Shown piece after piece: positions 1-9,845 of a DNA stretch of 64,000 nt. The position numbers and the translations under genes were made by a program. Origin of the DNA: Nematopogon swammerdamellus (lineage: Eukaryota; Arthropoda; Insecta; Lepidoptera; Adelidae); NCBI GenBank assembly GCA_946902875.1, contig OX336339.1:1544397-1608396 (forward strand). Reading direction: 5' to 3'. Below the pieces are notes generated by a model. That model was not told the origin of the DNA. It saw only the letters and a list, made by a program, of their open reading frames with translations, and did no database searches. Every line of letters starts with the position of its first letter. Position 1 is the stretch's first letter.

Positions 1-880
1 TTTGGGACACTTTGTATACAGGGTGTTGTACCGTCCAGTACATTAATTTCGCCAATGCATTCCACACGTTTTTCCGAAAGAAAAAAGTAAATTAAGTTTC
101 TCCCTAAAGTGTCTAGTACTGGAGATATAATTTTTTGAAATTTATGTTTTCGCGTAATAATTTGTACGTGTAATAATTGCAAGTGTAATAATTTGACGCG
201 CGCGGGTGAGGGTGCTGGCGCGGGAACGGTCGGGGTCGAAAAACTCACGCCGCCGCGCAGCCGCAGCGCATCTCCTCTCTCCGCGCACTCGTCCCTGCTC
301 GCTCACTCCTCACCGCGCGCCTTTCATTCCCACGTTCGTGTGGAACATTAGATCCTTTTTACACTAAATTAATCAATTAGTATGAAAACTGTAACTTTTT
401 ATTTAAAGGGAATTCAGAAAAAAGTTATTTAACTTTTTTGTTACTATATTTATCCCAATAATCATTTCCTAAATTTTATGTAGTGGCCGTTACAACAAAA
501 GGTGCTCCACCTTTGATATTTATTACTTAGAATGAATAAATACAACAATATTCTTCCTAAATGAAAATTAAAACAAAAAAGAAATACACAGGTGTGCTTG
601 CTACTCGCATGTTTTTTCTGTCGCTGCGCGATGTCGCGCGCGCAGGACAAAGTGTTTGATAAACAACAAAGGCATTGTACTACCGGCGACTATGATTCGA
701 CCAGATAAAGTGGAACGCCAACTGTTGATCCAAGCATGACGAATACTACGCCGCGCGCGCCGCCCCGGGAGCAATGACGTAAAAGCTCTTTGCCCGGGAG
801 AGTGATACAAATGTTGATTGGTGGTGTAGTTAAATAGATACAATTATTTTGTTGTTGTTGAGCATTTTGATTGATTCTTT
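1..880. other. Unassigned, probably transposon-derived DNA
   Basis: No gene is recognised. The first 60 bases contain a TACAGGGTGTTGTACCG-type stretch like the terminal sequence of many insect DNA elements. Bases 190-340 are very GC- and CpG-rich compared with the AT-rich flanks. Bases 740-800 hold another CpG-rich patch with a CCCGGG site. Short open frames here have no recognisable motif. It could be a decayed element, but I cannot classify it. Confidence 0.3.
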
Positions 881-1070
881 TTTTTTTTATGAAAACTGAC
901 TCGGTTGGCTACCTCACCTACAACATCCGTGATGTCAGCCCATAACACCGGGTGAACTCGGTGCCGTGTCAGTGCTTCCCTTCATTTCATGTCGGCTACA
1001 CTGAACTGGACGAAAAATACGAACTATTTACATAGCCGTTTCGACCGACGACGTTTCATTCAGTGCGGTC
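880..1070 (-). repeat. S1/S3 SINE tail fragment
   Basis: An A/T run is followed by the SINE tail in reverse: the GAAAACTGACTCGGTTGGCTAC block, the GTGATGTCAGCCCATAACACC block and CATTCAGTGCGG. The head is missing. Confidence 0.7.
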
Positions 1071-1132
1071 ATTCTTATAGCAGTAAGACGGTGGCAGTTG
1101 AACTCATCACAATTTGTTCTATTTTTTTTTTT

Positions 1133-1500
1133 TTATTTAAAGCGGGACATCTGACGATGCCCATGGACATTCGGTCGTATGCAGGGGTTGCGAATGCCAT
1201 GCCGGCCTGACAGGTGTCCATTCACGCACCTCTTGAAGGACCCGAGATTGTACTTGGGGGGGAAATATATGGGCAGTGAGAGCGTTCCATAGTTTACCGG
1301 TTCTGTAGAGAAAAAATCTGCATAACCGATTGGTACGCATCCGCGGTAAGTGCAGCGTGTAGGGACGCAATCCCAGCCCAGTGCGCGTGGTGCGGAGGTG
1401 GAAAGGGAACGGCGGGATCGCGTTAATCTATCCGGTTCGATATATATTTTGACTTCGCCATAGTTGCGTAAAAATATGTAGGTAGGTCTGTGCATCAATC
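1133..1500 (-). mobile_element. LINE 3'-end fragment (CR1/Jockey-like)
   Basis: The minus strand encodes pieces of the C-terminal tail of a non-LTR retrotransposon polyprotein (RTGKLWNAL, then a PVRPAWHSQPL-like end) in more than one frame. It is one of several 5'-truncated, frameshifted relatives; compare 16600-17010, 43615-44180 and 46095-46515. Confidence 0.65.
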
Positions 1501-1897
1501 ATTTTATAATCTGTGATTATTCACTATCTAATATTTCATTAAAATGTTGGGAAACTGACTTGCCTACAGAACGCATTGGGAAATATATGTGTGTCCTGTG
1601 AAAACGGATACATCTCGAAAAAGTCAATTTTAGAGGAGAACTAAATTATAGTTGGCACAAAAGTTTGCATTTATATCGGCAATTTATGTATGCGGACACC
1701 GAATACATAAATTGGAAATGCTCGTATAGGTATTTAGGAGTAGGCGGGTCATTCAGTAGGTATGCACTAAGTACAAGAGAGAGAGAGGACATGGGAATTC
1801 CTGCGACGACGAATGTTGAGCCACTGAACTAGCCTTCAGTGGAATTCGAAAATTTGATCATATTTCCGCAGACCGAAAATGTGTCGGGTACACTTGT

Positions 1898-2300
1898 TTT
1901 TTTTATGTAATCCGGTATGAATGACTGAGTGGGAGGGGCCAAAGCGCATGCTCCGACCAGCCAATATCACCTCCGAGAAGGTAGGTGCCATACCGGAGAC
2001 TTCCCTGGATTGCTGGCTATACTGGACTAGAGGAGAACACAGCGGAGGCTGCTATGCGGCCATCTTACATCCAGTACGGTGGTACCAACCCAGTCGGCTA
2101 CAATTTGAGCCTACCACCTAGTAAGGGGCAAGGGAAGGGACCTACAGTTTTGCACCGGTTCCGAACGGTGAAGCAGCAGGTGTAGGTATGTACGTAAATT
2201 TTTTCGTCAGAAAAAACTCATTGGTACACGCCGACCGGAATCGGACCTCGGACCTCTCGCATGAGAAGCCGATGCCCAAACCACTCGGCCACCTGCCGCT
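1898..2300 (-). repeat. S2 SINE, near complete
   Basis: Read on the minus strand it starts with a tRNA-like head (GGCCGAGTGGTTTGGGCATC as A box; the B-box region is degenerate). It continues through TTACTAGGTGGTAGG and the GGTGATATTGGCTGGTCGG block and ends GGATTACATAAAAAA. Confidence 0.8.
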
Positions 2301-2673
2301 TGCTTAGGAGCCGGTTCAGCTTATTCATCGGACCTTCAATGAAGTCGAGGTAACAGACATCAGCATAATATAGAATAGGAATGAGAAGTGATTGTGCCAA
2401 CTTAGTCTATGTGCTGATAGGAAGGATTATTATAGTAGAGCAGGAAATTGCAGTATTTCGTAAAAAAATTGCACATCCTGATGAAACCATAATTTGTTTA
2501 CCATGAATAGGATATACCTACCACAGTAATCATTTCAAGTTGTGGAGGCAAGTTGAATTGGCCCCCAATGCATTCCAGAGGTCAAATTTGATATCGCGGA
2601 TGTTTTATACGGTTTTAATGTTTTATTTAGAAAGCCAATAAAGGAAAATGAGAAAAGTATGATAATATGAGAT

Positions 2674-2961
2674 ATGAGATATACCTATGCCAACAAATTT
2701 ACATATAATCCCCTTTCCAATGACCCCTTAATCATCAAAATCGATACAGCCGATTGGGCAGGAGTGATTGCCAAAATCATAGAAATCATGACAAATGACC
2801 ATGAGCAAACTACTAAGGTACAAAAAGATTTCCTAAAAGATGTTAAAGCTCTAGTAACAGTGTCCAAAGAGATGGGAAATATAGTTGCAGAAAGCAGGGA
2901 AGACCTAAAAGTAATAGACACAAAAGACACCATGAACGACCAAGTGGCTGACACAGTCTGA
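2674..2961 (+). CDS. Uncharacterised 95-residue ORF
   Basis: An open frame from ATG to TGA encodes 95 residues, rich in Lys, Asp and Val. The second half looks helical (a VQKDFLKDVKALVTVSKEMG region with heptad-like hydrophobics). I recognise no domain. Codon use is AT-rich, unlike the GC-rich RNF4-like exons downstream. It lies just upstream of the RING pseudogene at 3010 in the same direction, so it may belong to the same decayed transcript or to an unknown element. It may also be a chance ORF. Confidence 0.25.
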   Translation: MRYTYANKFTYNPLSNDPLIIKIDTADWAGVIAKIIEIMTNDHEQTTKVQKDFLKDVKALVTVSKEMGNIVAESREDLKVIDTKDTMNDQVADTV

Positions 2962-3009
2962 ATAATTGAGACTAGTGGTGCTAAAAAGTATCAATAATTT
3001 GTAACTAGG

Positions 3010-3197
3010 CTTTGAGGCTAGAAGAATGCATAATAGCTTTAGCTGCACTAGGCCGCGAAGTCTGCACAAAGGGTGGGCACATCTCCTGTCGTGTTAGTCT
3101 CATGGAGGCCTTGAAGAAAGTTAAACGCAAGTGCCCCATTTGCAATGATACTTTACCAGAGCGTGACCCCTATCACCGACTCTACATAGACGTCTAA
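3010..3197 (+). pseudogene. Decayed partial copy of the RNF4-like RING exon
   Basis: The translation matches the second exon of the gene at 5661-5909 from its RLGEC segment to the end: EVCTKGGHISCRV, then LMEALKKVKRKCPIC and YHRLYID. Three zinc ligands are lost: the second Cys of CPIC, the Cys of KCGH (now KGGH) and the Cys after RV (now Ser). About three codons are deleted between the first and second pairs. The exon 1 homologue with its SUMO-interaction motifs is absent. The stop is at 3195-3197. An AATAAATAATAAATAAATAA run near 3248 could be an old poly(A) signal. It most likely arose by partial local duplication and cannot fold as a RING. Confidence 0.75.
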
Positions 3198-3404
3198 CTA
3201 ATATAACAAAAATGTTTGATATATTAAATAAGTCTGAAATGATCTCAATAAATAATAAATAAATAACCGTTTATTGGATCAAATCATTATGCTATGTTGG
3301 TACATATTTTTTTATAAATTAATTTACATATTTAATTTAATTTCATCCAATAGGAGGGCATTTTACCTTAAGTTACTCTCCTCCTGTTTATTTATTATTA
3401 TGTA

Positions 3405-3440
3405 TAGCTACCACACTGTAAATTTACAGTGTGGTAGCTA
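3405..3440. repeat. Perfect 36-bp palindrome
   Basis: The left half TAGCTACCACACTGTAAA is followed directly by its exact reverse complement with no spacer. It lies 32 bases before a second perfect palindrome. Confidence 0.95.
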
Positions 3441-3472
3441 GCACATAGGAAAAATAAAAGTTACATAACAAC

Positions 3473-3528
3473 CACAGAGCACGGAACGCCCCCCGCCCGC
3501 GCGGGCGGGGGGCGTTCCGTGCTCTGTG
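3473..3528. repeat. Perfect 56-bp GC-rich palindrome
   Basis: Two 28-base halves are exactly complementary, centred between 3500 and 3501. The centre is CCGCCCGCGCGGGCGG and the arms contain GAGCACGGAACGC. No mismatch and no loop. Confidence 0.95.
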
Positions 3529-4245
3529 CAGAACAACCAACATGTGATGAATTACAAATATTTATCTATTGACGAATAACTATGAATGAATGACAGATGA
3601 CAACAACAAAATGGTATAAAACCTTCATCTTGATCGAATCGGCTGACCTGATCTTCATCAATCATCATCACACACACAGACGGAGGCGTCAAACTTTAAC
3701 ACCCCTCCTTTTGCCTCGGGGGTTATAAATGGTTAGAGTTGAGTGACTTTATTATGAATCGCTGCAATTGTAAAACTTGCAAAATTTATACAATGCCTTC
3801 TATTTTCACAGTAAGTAAGTGAAATAACCACTATTTGTAGTGATTGGCTGACTAGGGATCGGGAAGCGTTTTCTACGTTCTTACGTTCTTTCTTACTACT
3901 TTTGTTACTACCAAACACGATACCAAAAAAAGCGCAAATTCCCTAAATGTCTAGTTTGATTGATAGATAATCTAGAAAATTTGAAATTCGAATGTTGCTT
4001 GCACCGCACGCACATATCATGTATATCAGTAATATTCGGCACAGATTACTAAATGTATATGTCTGGCTCTAGACCGCACGACCATCTGTCTGTGGTCTCA
4101 CGGTCTGTCATCTTTTTCGAAATAATTCAAAATTTTCCGTCCGAAATTGTTTTTTTTTACAAAGCGGTGGTGATCATTACAGATCATTCGTAACTCTCTG
4201 TAATAGTTTTTCTACAACATATCTTTGTGAGAATCTATACTCACT

Positions 4246-4440
4246 ATGGATAGTCGTCGATCGCGCAAGCGAAACTACAAATTGATCGCTACAATCGACC
4301 TGTCGCAAGACGGCACAGCCTCCACGTCGGATGTGGTGGTCGATCTCAACGACCCTTCTCCGCCTCGACCATCGTCGTCGGAGCCTAGGACGAAGGTTTC
4401 AAGGAAAGCGGATAATAGATGCTCCGTCACTGTAGAGAAG
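4246..4440 (+). CDS. RNF4: RNF4-like exon 1 (SUMO-interaction motifs)
   Basis: Encodes residues 1-65. The chosen start is the only Met before the SUMO-interaction motifs. The exon ends in phase 0 at GAGAAG before GTAATT. Confidence 0.8.
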
Positions 4441-5909
4441 GTAATTATTTGAAACGCTTTACACAAACTCATGTTCTGTTTACGCAGCTCGGCTGTGGAA
4501 TCTACTACCTAACTGCATACGGCACTGCAAGTCGCTTCCGTTATTCAAAACGAGTGCGAGTCGAACTCGCGCACCGAGGGTTCCGTATCGCCATATCATG
4601 GTCAGCGCCACTCACACCATCTATGTATTAGTTAAAATGCTTCATACTCTTTTCGGTAGATATGCTTGTATGGAGACCCCCGTGAATTTTTACTTTTTCT
4701 TATTTTTATTTCTTTATTTACACTTTTTTTTCTTATATTAATTTTATATATTTACAAAACTTAATCTAAAATTAATATAAAAAATAAACGGAGTTTCCAC
4801 CACTGGCGGCGCGGGGCGAACCCAAGCTACCGATGGTCGGGCCCTAGGGAGAGAAACCTCCGGACGATGCGTGCAGTGTCGAGCAGGGCTGCCTTCTGGA
4901 TCTGGCCCTTCAGCGAAGGATGGTTGGGCCATTCAGCGAAAGCCTCTCAAGGTGGTCGTCGAGGCGACGGGCCACATTTTGGTAACCTCCTGCTGCAGAT
5001 CCATCTTTTCATCATCATTCTTCTCTTCTCATTAACATCTTCTCTGCTTCTTTACTGACGAGGTTACCATCATGCGGCACGGCGATATCGACGAGCGTTG
5101 CGCGCCTTGCCTCCCGGTCCGCTATCACAATATCAGGTCTGTTCGCGAGAATACTCCTGTCTGTGATAAATTATCACAATAAGTAGCCCGTTGAAATTTT
5201 CACAGAATATGTGTTATTATGGCCCATACCATGGGCCATAATAACAACAAATAATAAAAATAGGTGCCTTACTATAAGTACAATCCACCGCCAGTTCTCG
5301 AGAACGGTCATGTCACACTCTACTGGGACCGGTCCATTATCACTGATAAAAAAAATTAAATCTATGAAAAATTTTCACCTCAACGGTTTCATACCTGGAT
5401 GTGTTCCCTTGACCCTTACTAGATGGTAGGCTCAAATTGTATTGACTGGATTGATACCACCGTACTGGATGTAATATAGCCGCATAGCAGCCTCGGTTGT
5501 GTTCTCCTCTAGTCCAGTATAGCCAGCAATCCAGGGAAGTCTCCGGTATGGCACCTACCTTCTCGGAGGTGATATTGGCTGGTCGGAGCGTGCGCTTTGG
5601 CCCCTCCGACACAGCCACCCATACTGGATTACATAACAAAAAAACTGTACTCTCTTGCAGGAGATAAAGCCAGATACGAAGCCTACTCCCGCTGAACCGG
5701 CGGCGTTACCGCCGCGGTCGAGGCTCGGTGAGTGCCCCATATGTCTGGAGGACGTCGGCACCAGCGGCGGCGCAGTCTGCACAAAGTGCGGGCATGTCTT
5801 CTGTCGCGTCTGCCTCATGGAGGCATTGAAGAAGGTCAAACGCAAGTGTCCCGTCTGCAATACTACACTGCCAGTGCGCGAACCATATCACCGGCTTTAT
5901 ATAGATTAA
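4246..5909 (+). CDS. RNF4: RNF4-type SUMO-targeted E3 ubiquitin ligase (2 exons, 147 aa)
   Basis: Join 4246-4440 and 5661-5909: 65 codons, then 82 codons plus stop. A GT donor follows AAG at 4440, a TCTCTTGCAG acceptor precedes 5661, and the junction is phase 0. The N-terminus is basic (RRSRKRN). It is followed by two likely SUMO-interaction motifs, IATIDL at residues 14-19 and VVVDL at 30-34, the latter next to an acidic/Ser-Pro stretch. The C-terminus is a C3HC4 RING: Cys90, Cys93, Cys108, His110, Cys113, Cys116, Cys128, Cys131. It ends YHRLYID, like the YHPIYI end of RNF4. Proteins of this type (vertebrate RNF4, Drosophila Degringolade) bind polySUMO chains in the nucleus and ubiquitinate the modified protein. 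The product is shorter than human RNF4 (190 aa). A poly(A) signal is at 5928. Function is inferred from domain order. Confidence 0.85.
4545..4720 (+). repeat. R3 fragment
   Basis: Contains GTGCGAGTCGAACTCGCGCACCG, the GTCAGCGCCACTCACACCATC block and the GACCCCCGTGAATTTTTAC block. It is truncated and lies in the intron of the RNF4-like gene. Confidence 0.7.
4795..5165 (-). mobile_element. LINE ORF2 C-terminal fragment
   Basis: The minus strand reads ITDRSILANRPDIVIADRE, then VDIAVPHDGNLVSKEAEK, and after a break LDTARIVRRFLSLGP. These are typical of the C-terminal part of a non-LTR retrotransposon protein. Stops and frameshifts show it is dead. It is intronic to the RNF4-like gene. Confidence 0.65.
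5213..5246. repeat. Small palindrome within an R3 fragment
   Basis: GTTATTATGGCCCA and its complement flank a few bases. The surrounding bases (5165-5265) are a reversed R3 piece. Confidence 0.6.
5275..5350 (+). mobile_element. LINE fragment, opposite orientation
   Basis: The plus strand reads YNPPPVLENGHVTLYWDRS then IITDK. In this family that segment directly precedes the ITDRxILANRPDIV segment found inverted at about 5150. The two neighbouring pieces therefore appear to be rearranged parts of one LINE type. Confidence 0.55.
5375..5640 (+). repeat. S2 SINE (body and tail)
   Basis: Contains CTTACTAGATGGTAGGCTC, ACCGTACTGGATGTAATAT, the CAGCAATCCAGGGAAGTCTC block and GGATTACATAACAAAAAAA. 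The head is lost. It ends about 20 bases before the exon 2 acceptor of the RNF4-like gene. Confidence 0.8.
5661..5909 (+). CDS. RNF4: RNF4-like exon 2 (RING finger)
   Basis: Encodes residues 66-147 and TAA at 5907-5909. It opens with a Pro-rich linker (KPTPAEPAALPP), then CPIC, CTKCGHVFCRVC and CPVC. The acceptor sits about 20 bases after the tail of an S2 SINE. Confidence 0.9.
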   Translation, partial: EIKPDTKPTPAEPAALPPRSRLGECPICLEDVGTSGGAVCTKCGHVFCRVCLMEALKKVKRKCPVCNTTLPVREPYHRLYID

Positions 5910-5927
5910 CTAAAATGATTAAATACA

Positions 5928-5933
5928 AATAAA
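5928..5933 (+). promoter_or_regulatory. Poly(A) signal of the RNF4-like gene
   Basis: AATAAA begins 19 bases after the stop codon of the RING exon. Confidence 0.6.
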
Positions 5934-6221
5934 CCTGCGAGACCACACGCACGGTGTCATCGGACCGCACAGCAGGCTGGCGGCCGCAAACGCTTATAAA
6001 AAAAATTTAATGTAATAATAATTTTTAAAGTTCTCTCACAATTTAGATTTACCTTTTTGTGATAATGGAAATAATACGAGATCTCATTGGGTGAACATTT
6101 TTAATTATTTTTATATAAATATTTATTTCATGTTTCATTTCATGTATCTACTTACGTATTTCATAGAATAAAGATTTATGACATCGGACAATTTCATTTA
6201 TAACATCGTAATTTTACTTTC

Positions 6222-6555
6222 TTTATGGAAACTAACATGGTTGGCTACATCACCTACAACATACGTGATGTCAGCCGATAACACCGGGTGAACTAGGTAC
6301 CATGCCAGTGCTTCTCTTCATTTCATTTCGGCTACACTAAACTGGGCGGAAAACTGGCGGTGGTATCAACCCGGGCGGGATATAAACCCTACCACCTAGT
6401 AAGGTAAGAAGGGAAGGGACTTACAGTTTTACGTGGAATCCGAACCACGGTCAGCCTCCAACAGTCGAGCGGTCACCCATCCAAGTACTGATCGCGCCCA
6501 GGTGTGCTTAACAATAGTCGACCGACTGCACCACTGAGCTAGGTACCGGGGCTGC
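6222..6555 (-). repeat. S1 SINE
   Basis: Reverse copy from the GAAACTAACATGGTTGGC tail to the CCACTGAGCTAGGTACCG head, with the TCACCCATCCAAGTACTGA (5S-like) segment. Confidence 0.85.
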
Positions 6556-6899
6556 CTTCAAAATAATAGGTCTTAAATAAAATTCAAGTGATTGATTAAA
6601 CAATCGCATTTATATCGTATTGACATAAGCAATATTTCGTTTAAAGAAATTAAAGCAAGCTTTTTAGGTTCAAATTTTTTGTTTTGGTTTTGGTTAAAAC
6701 ACATTTTTCAACCGGCTACCTAATACAGTTCAAAAGATACAGGCCTTGGCTTCGTAATAGGGTTTCGTATGGTTACGGAAGCCTAAAGAATTATACAACT
6801 GGATTTATATCTGTTTTCACAGCACACACAGATGTTATACAGGGTGTTTCAGGATAGAATTGAGAAACTTCAGGAATAGAAAGTACTAGGTAATTTTTT

Positions 6900-7278
6900 T
6901 TTTTTATGAAAACTGACACGGTTGGCTACATCACCTACAACGTCCGTGATGTCAGCCCATAACACCGGGTGAACTAGGTGCCATGTCAGTGCTTCCCCCT
7001 TTGATCGTGCCGGCTACACTGAACTGGTCGGAAAACACAAACTATTTACATAGCCATTAGTTTAACCGACGTTTCATTCAGTGCGGTGGTACCAACCCGG
7101 GCGGGTTAAACCCTACCACCAAGTAATATTAGGAGGGAAGGGACCTACAGGTTTACGAGGAATCCGAACCTCGGTCAGCCTCCAACGGTCAGCGGTCACC
7201 CATCCAAGTACTGACCGCACCCAGCGTTGCTTAACATTCAATAGCGACAGCTGACTGTCTGCACCACTGAGCTATCGA
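6900..7278 (-). repeat. S1 SINE, near full length
   Basis: T-run and tail at 6900; the head CTGCACCACTGAGCTATCGA is near 7260-7276. The 5S-like GTCACCCATCCAAGTACTGA is at about 7193-7214. Confidence 0.9.
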
Positions 7279-7549
7279 ACGCTAATTATTAGAAGAAACC
7301 AATCCTTATCACTCAAATCGAAATTCCATTTTTTTTTCATCCATTAATGGAATGTACAAGGCATGTATGTACAAGGACAAATTATTTAGGTTGATTGTGT
7401 GAAGAAATAACAAGATAACACATTTTTAGTAACATTTTTCTTTTATTACCAAATAACACCTTATAGAATAAGTTTTTAACACTGTGAGTATTAGCTAAAT
7501 ACAAATTATTTACAAAATTATATAAAAACTAAGTAATTCGTATCAATAT

Positions 7550-7895
7550 CTTGGAGTAAGTTATACTTTGTTTTATGAGATAATGTGTTTTTGGACTCTA
7601 TGTATGATACTAAAACTAAATTGACGATTTTATAAATCTTTCTGTATGTATGTATGTTCCTCCATAACTCTTAAACCGATCATCCGAATTCAATGAAACT
7701 TAGTACAAGCACATTAAACTATACGGGACACAGGATAGGCTAAATAAAATCACTTTTGGTTACGCTAAGATGTGGCTCTCATACAAACAGTATTGTTGCG
7801 CGCGCCGAAAATAAAGGTACGGTAGCGGGCTTACTTACATTCTTCTTTTTAAATACGAATTTCACGCGAGCGAAGCCGCGGGCAACAGCTAGCCT
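7550..7895 (-). repeat. R2 repeat
   Basis: Reverse orientation: starts TTACTTTGTTTTATGAGATA-like, passes CATAACTCTTAAACCGATCA and ends CGCGAGCGAAGCCGCGGGC. Confidence 0.8.
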
Positions 7896-7904
7896 ATATA
7901 AATA

Positions 7905-8290
7905 TATTTCGCACTGACACAGTTGGCTATATCACCTACAACATCCGTGATTTCAACACATAACACCTTGGTGAACTAGGTGCCATGTCAGTGCTTCCCT
8001 TCGGTCGGGCCGTCTAGGCCGAACGACGGGTCGTGCCGGCTACGGAGAACATGAACTAATTACATAGCCGCTTCAACCGACCTTTCGTTCAGTGCGGTGG
8101 TACCAACCCGGGCGTGTTAAACCCTACGTAGTAAGGTAAGAAGGTAAGGGACCTACAGTTATGTGAAATGCGAACCACGGTCAACCTCCAACGCAACGGT
8201 CGAACGGTCACCCATTCAAGTTCAGACCGCGCCCACGTGTGCTTATGATCACGAAAGACAGTTGACCGATTGCACGACTGAGCTAGTTAC
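7905..8290 (-). repeat. S1 SINE
   Basis: Tail at 7910 (CACTGACACAGTTGGCTAT), head at about 8270-8290 (TGCACGACTGAGCTAGTTAC). Divergent, with a small insertion near GGTCGGGCCGTCTAGGCC. Confidence 0.8.
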
Positions 8291-8299
8291 GTTAACTAG

Positions 8300-9655
8300 T
8301 AAACATTAAAAGTTGACTGGAAGAAAGCTCTGTAAGGGATAAGTCCGCATTTGCACCGCATGTAAATGTTTTAATGTGCTTATTACTGTAAAAAAATTCT
8401 TGGACCAATGAAGTAGTTTCTATTCTATTCTATGTTATACTTACTAGCTTACCAACTAAAATTGTATTAACACATTGAAACGCGTAAAACGTAGAAAACT
8501 TAAATTAATATAAATCGAATTTCACTTAAATCTACAGTACCTACATATTAGTTTACATCTTGAATTTCCTAAACAATATTAATATTAAATTATTACAAAC
8601 GCCTAAAAAATAGGTAAGGCAATAAATTAACGTTCATAAATGCCGTCGACGGCATTAAGGCGTTTGTCCTAAGTGTAAGTTAAATCGCCTTGATATATTT
8701 TATTTTGAACACAAATTATTTTTCGTACTTATACTAAACAATTATTGAAATAAATAACACACACACAACATCAAATTACTGTCACACTTAATATAATTTC
8801 TAATACAGATCTATTTTCGTTATTTACCTATTTATTTATGTCCTTCACTGGATCATTTATACATTTCTTCGCATCACTCAGAAGTAACGAGTCACTAAGC
8901 GATCGACGAACACTTATTAATGAGGTAAATACAAGTCGAAACGGAAAAAAGCTCGGAAAGCCTCAGACCGAACGGTGCGCTGACACGGCGCCTAGCTCAT
9001 ACAGGACAATCGGTCGACATGTGTGTACTGTGTGTAGCCAACCATTGTCAGGTAGCGCGGAAAGAAACCTCATAAAAATCATTGGTATTTCACAAAAAAA
9101 TGCAGCTACGCAGATAGGAACCATGGATATAGGAGTTACTCCACAATGGGGACGTTCTCCGCACTGTATAGTGTGACCTTTTCCGAGTGTAATAAATATG
9201 TTCATTGCAATACTATAATAGATAAGCCTCTCATACATTACAATCGAAAAAACATGTCAACAGCCAAAGGAGCTTATACGCTGATTTCACAATGACTGAT
9301 GCTTCACATACGGCTCACAAAGATTTTGGACGGAGAGTAGATATGTGAAGGAGGCGTGTCCGCGACACGGCAATATGGGGAGATTAGCCCATATCAACGA
9401 TCTATGCGTGCGTGAGCGCACGTGGATGCAACAACGCTCTTTGGATTGGCCAAAAATCGCTAGTGCGAATGTGTTCGTGCGTTAATCTTGGCGTTAAACT
9501 GGCGAAACAGCGGTTTCCATGGCATATCTTCACACCTTCCAAAATCTTAGATGGCCCATCTCAACGTGTTATGTCCGCAAATGATCAGGTAACAAGTTTC
9601 ACCGCGCTGCGCCGCTTCTGGTATTTAGGAGTAGTTCGGCGGTTCTACCTCTATG
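8300..9655. other. Intergenic DNA downstream of the P450 gene
   Basis: No gene recognised. Bases 8330-8390 match a short repeat also seen at 23730-23790 (ATAAGTCCGC, TTTGCACC, ATGTAAAT). Open frames on both strands at 8838-9238 have no recognisable domain. A TTTATT at 8831-8836 could be a distant minus-strand AATAAA for the P450 transcript, but that is only a possibility. Confidence 0.3.
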
Positions 9656-9660
9656 CAGAC

Positions 9661-9845
9661 CTACCCGTTGTTCCTGAGCGGCAGCATGGAGTCCAACTCT
9701 ATGTGGACGTCTTCGATGGGGAAGGCGTGGAAGCGGCGCGGGTTGGGCGTCAGCCCACCGCTCGCCTCGGCGCCTAATCTGAGTCGGTTGTGCCGAACCA
9801 GGCGGACGAGGAGGACCTTGATCTCCAGGATTGCGAACCTTTGTC
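9661..9845 (-). CDS. P450 exon 9 (C-terminus)
   Basis: QRFAILEIKVLLVRLVRHNR follows the heme loop. The exon runs to the TAG at 9663-9661. The acceptor is TTTCTTGTTCCAG. Confidence 0.93.

Noticed and set aside
4744..4932. Proline-rich small protein on the minus strand
   Set aside because: Out-of-frame reading of a decayed LINE fragment.
8640..8656. TGCCGTCGACGGCA as a regulatory operator
   Set aside because: A short perfect palindrome by itself in intergenic DNA, with no gene or promoter next to it to support a role.
8838..9238. Overlapping ORFs on both strands as a gene
   Set aside because: No domain, signal or splice pattern recognised on either strand; sense/antisense open frames of this size are expected by chance.
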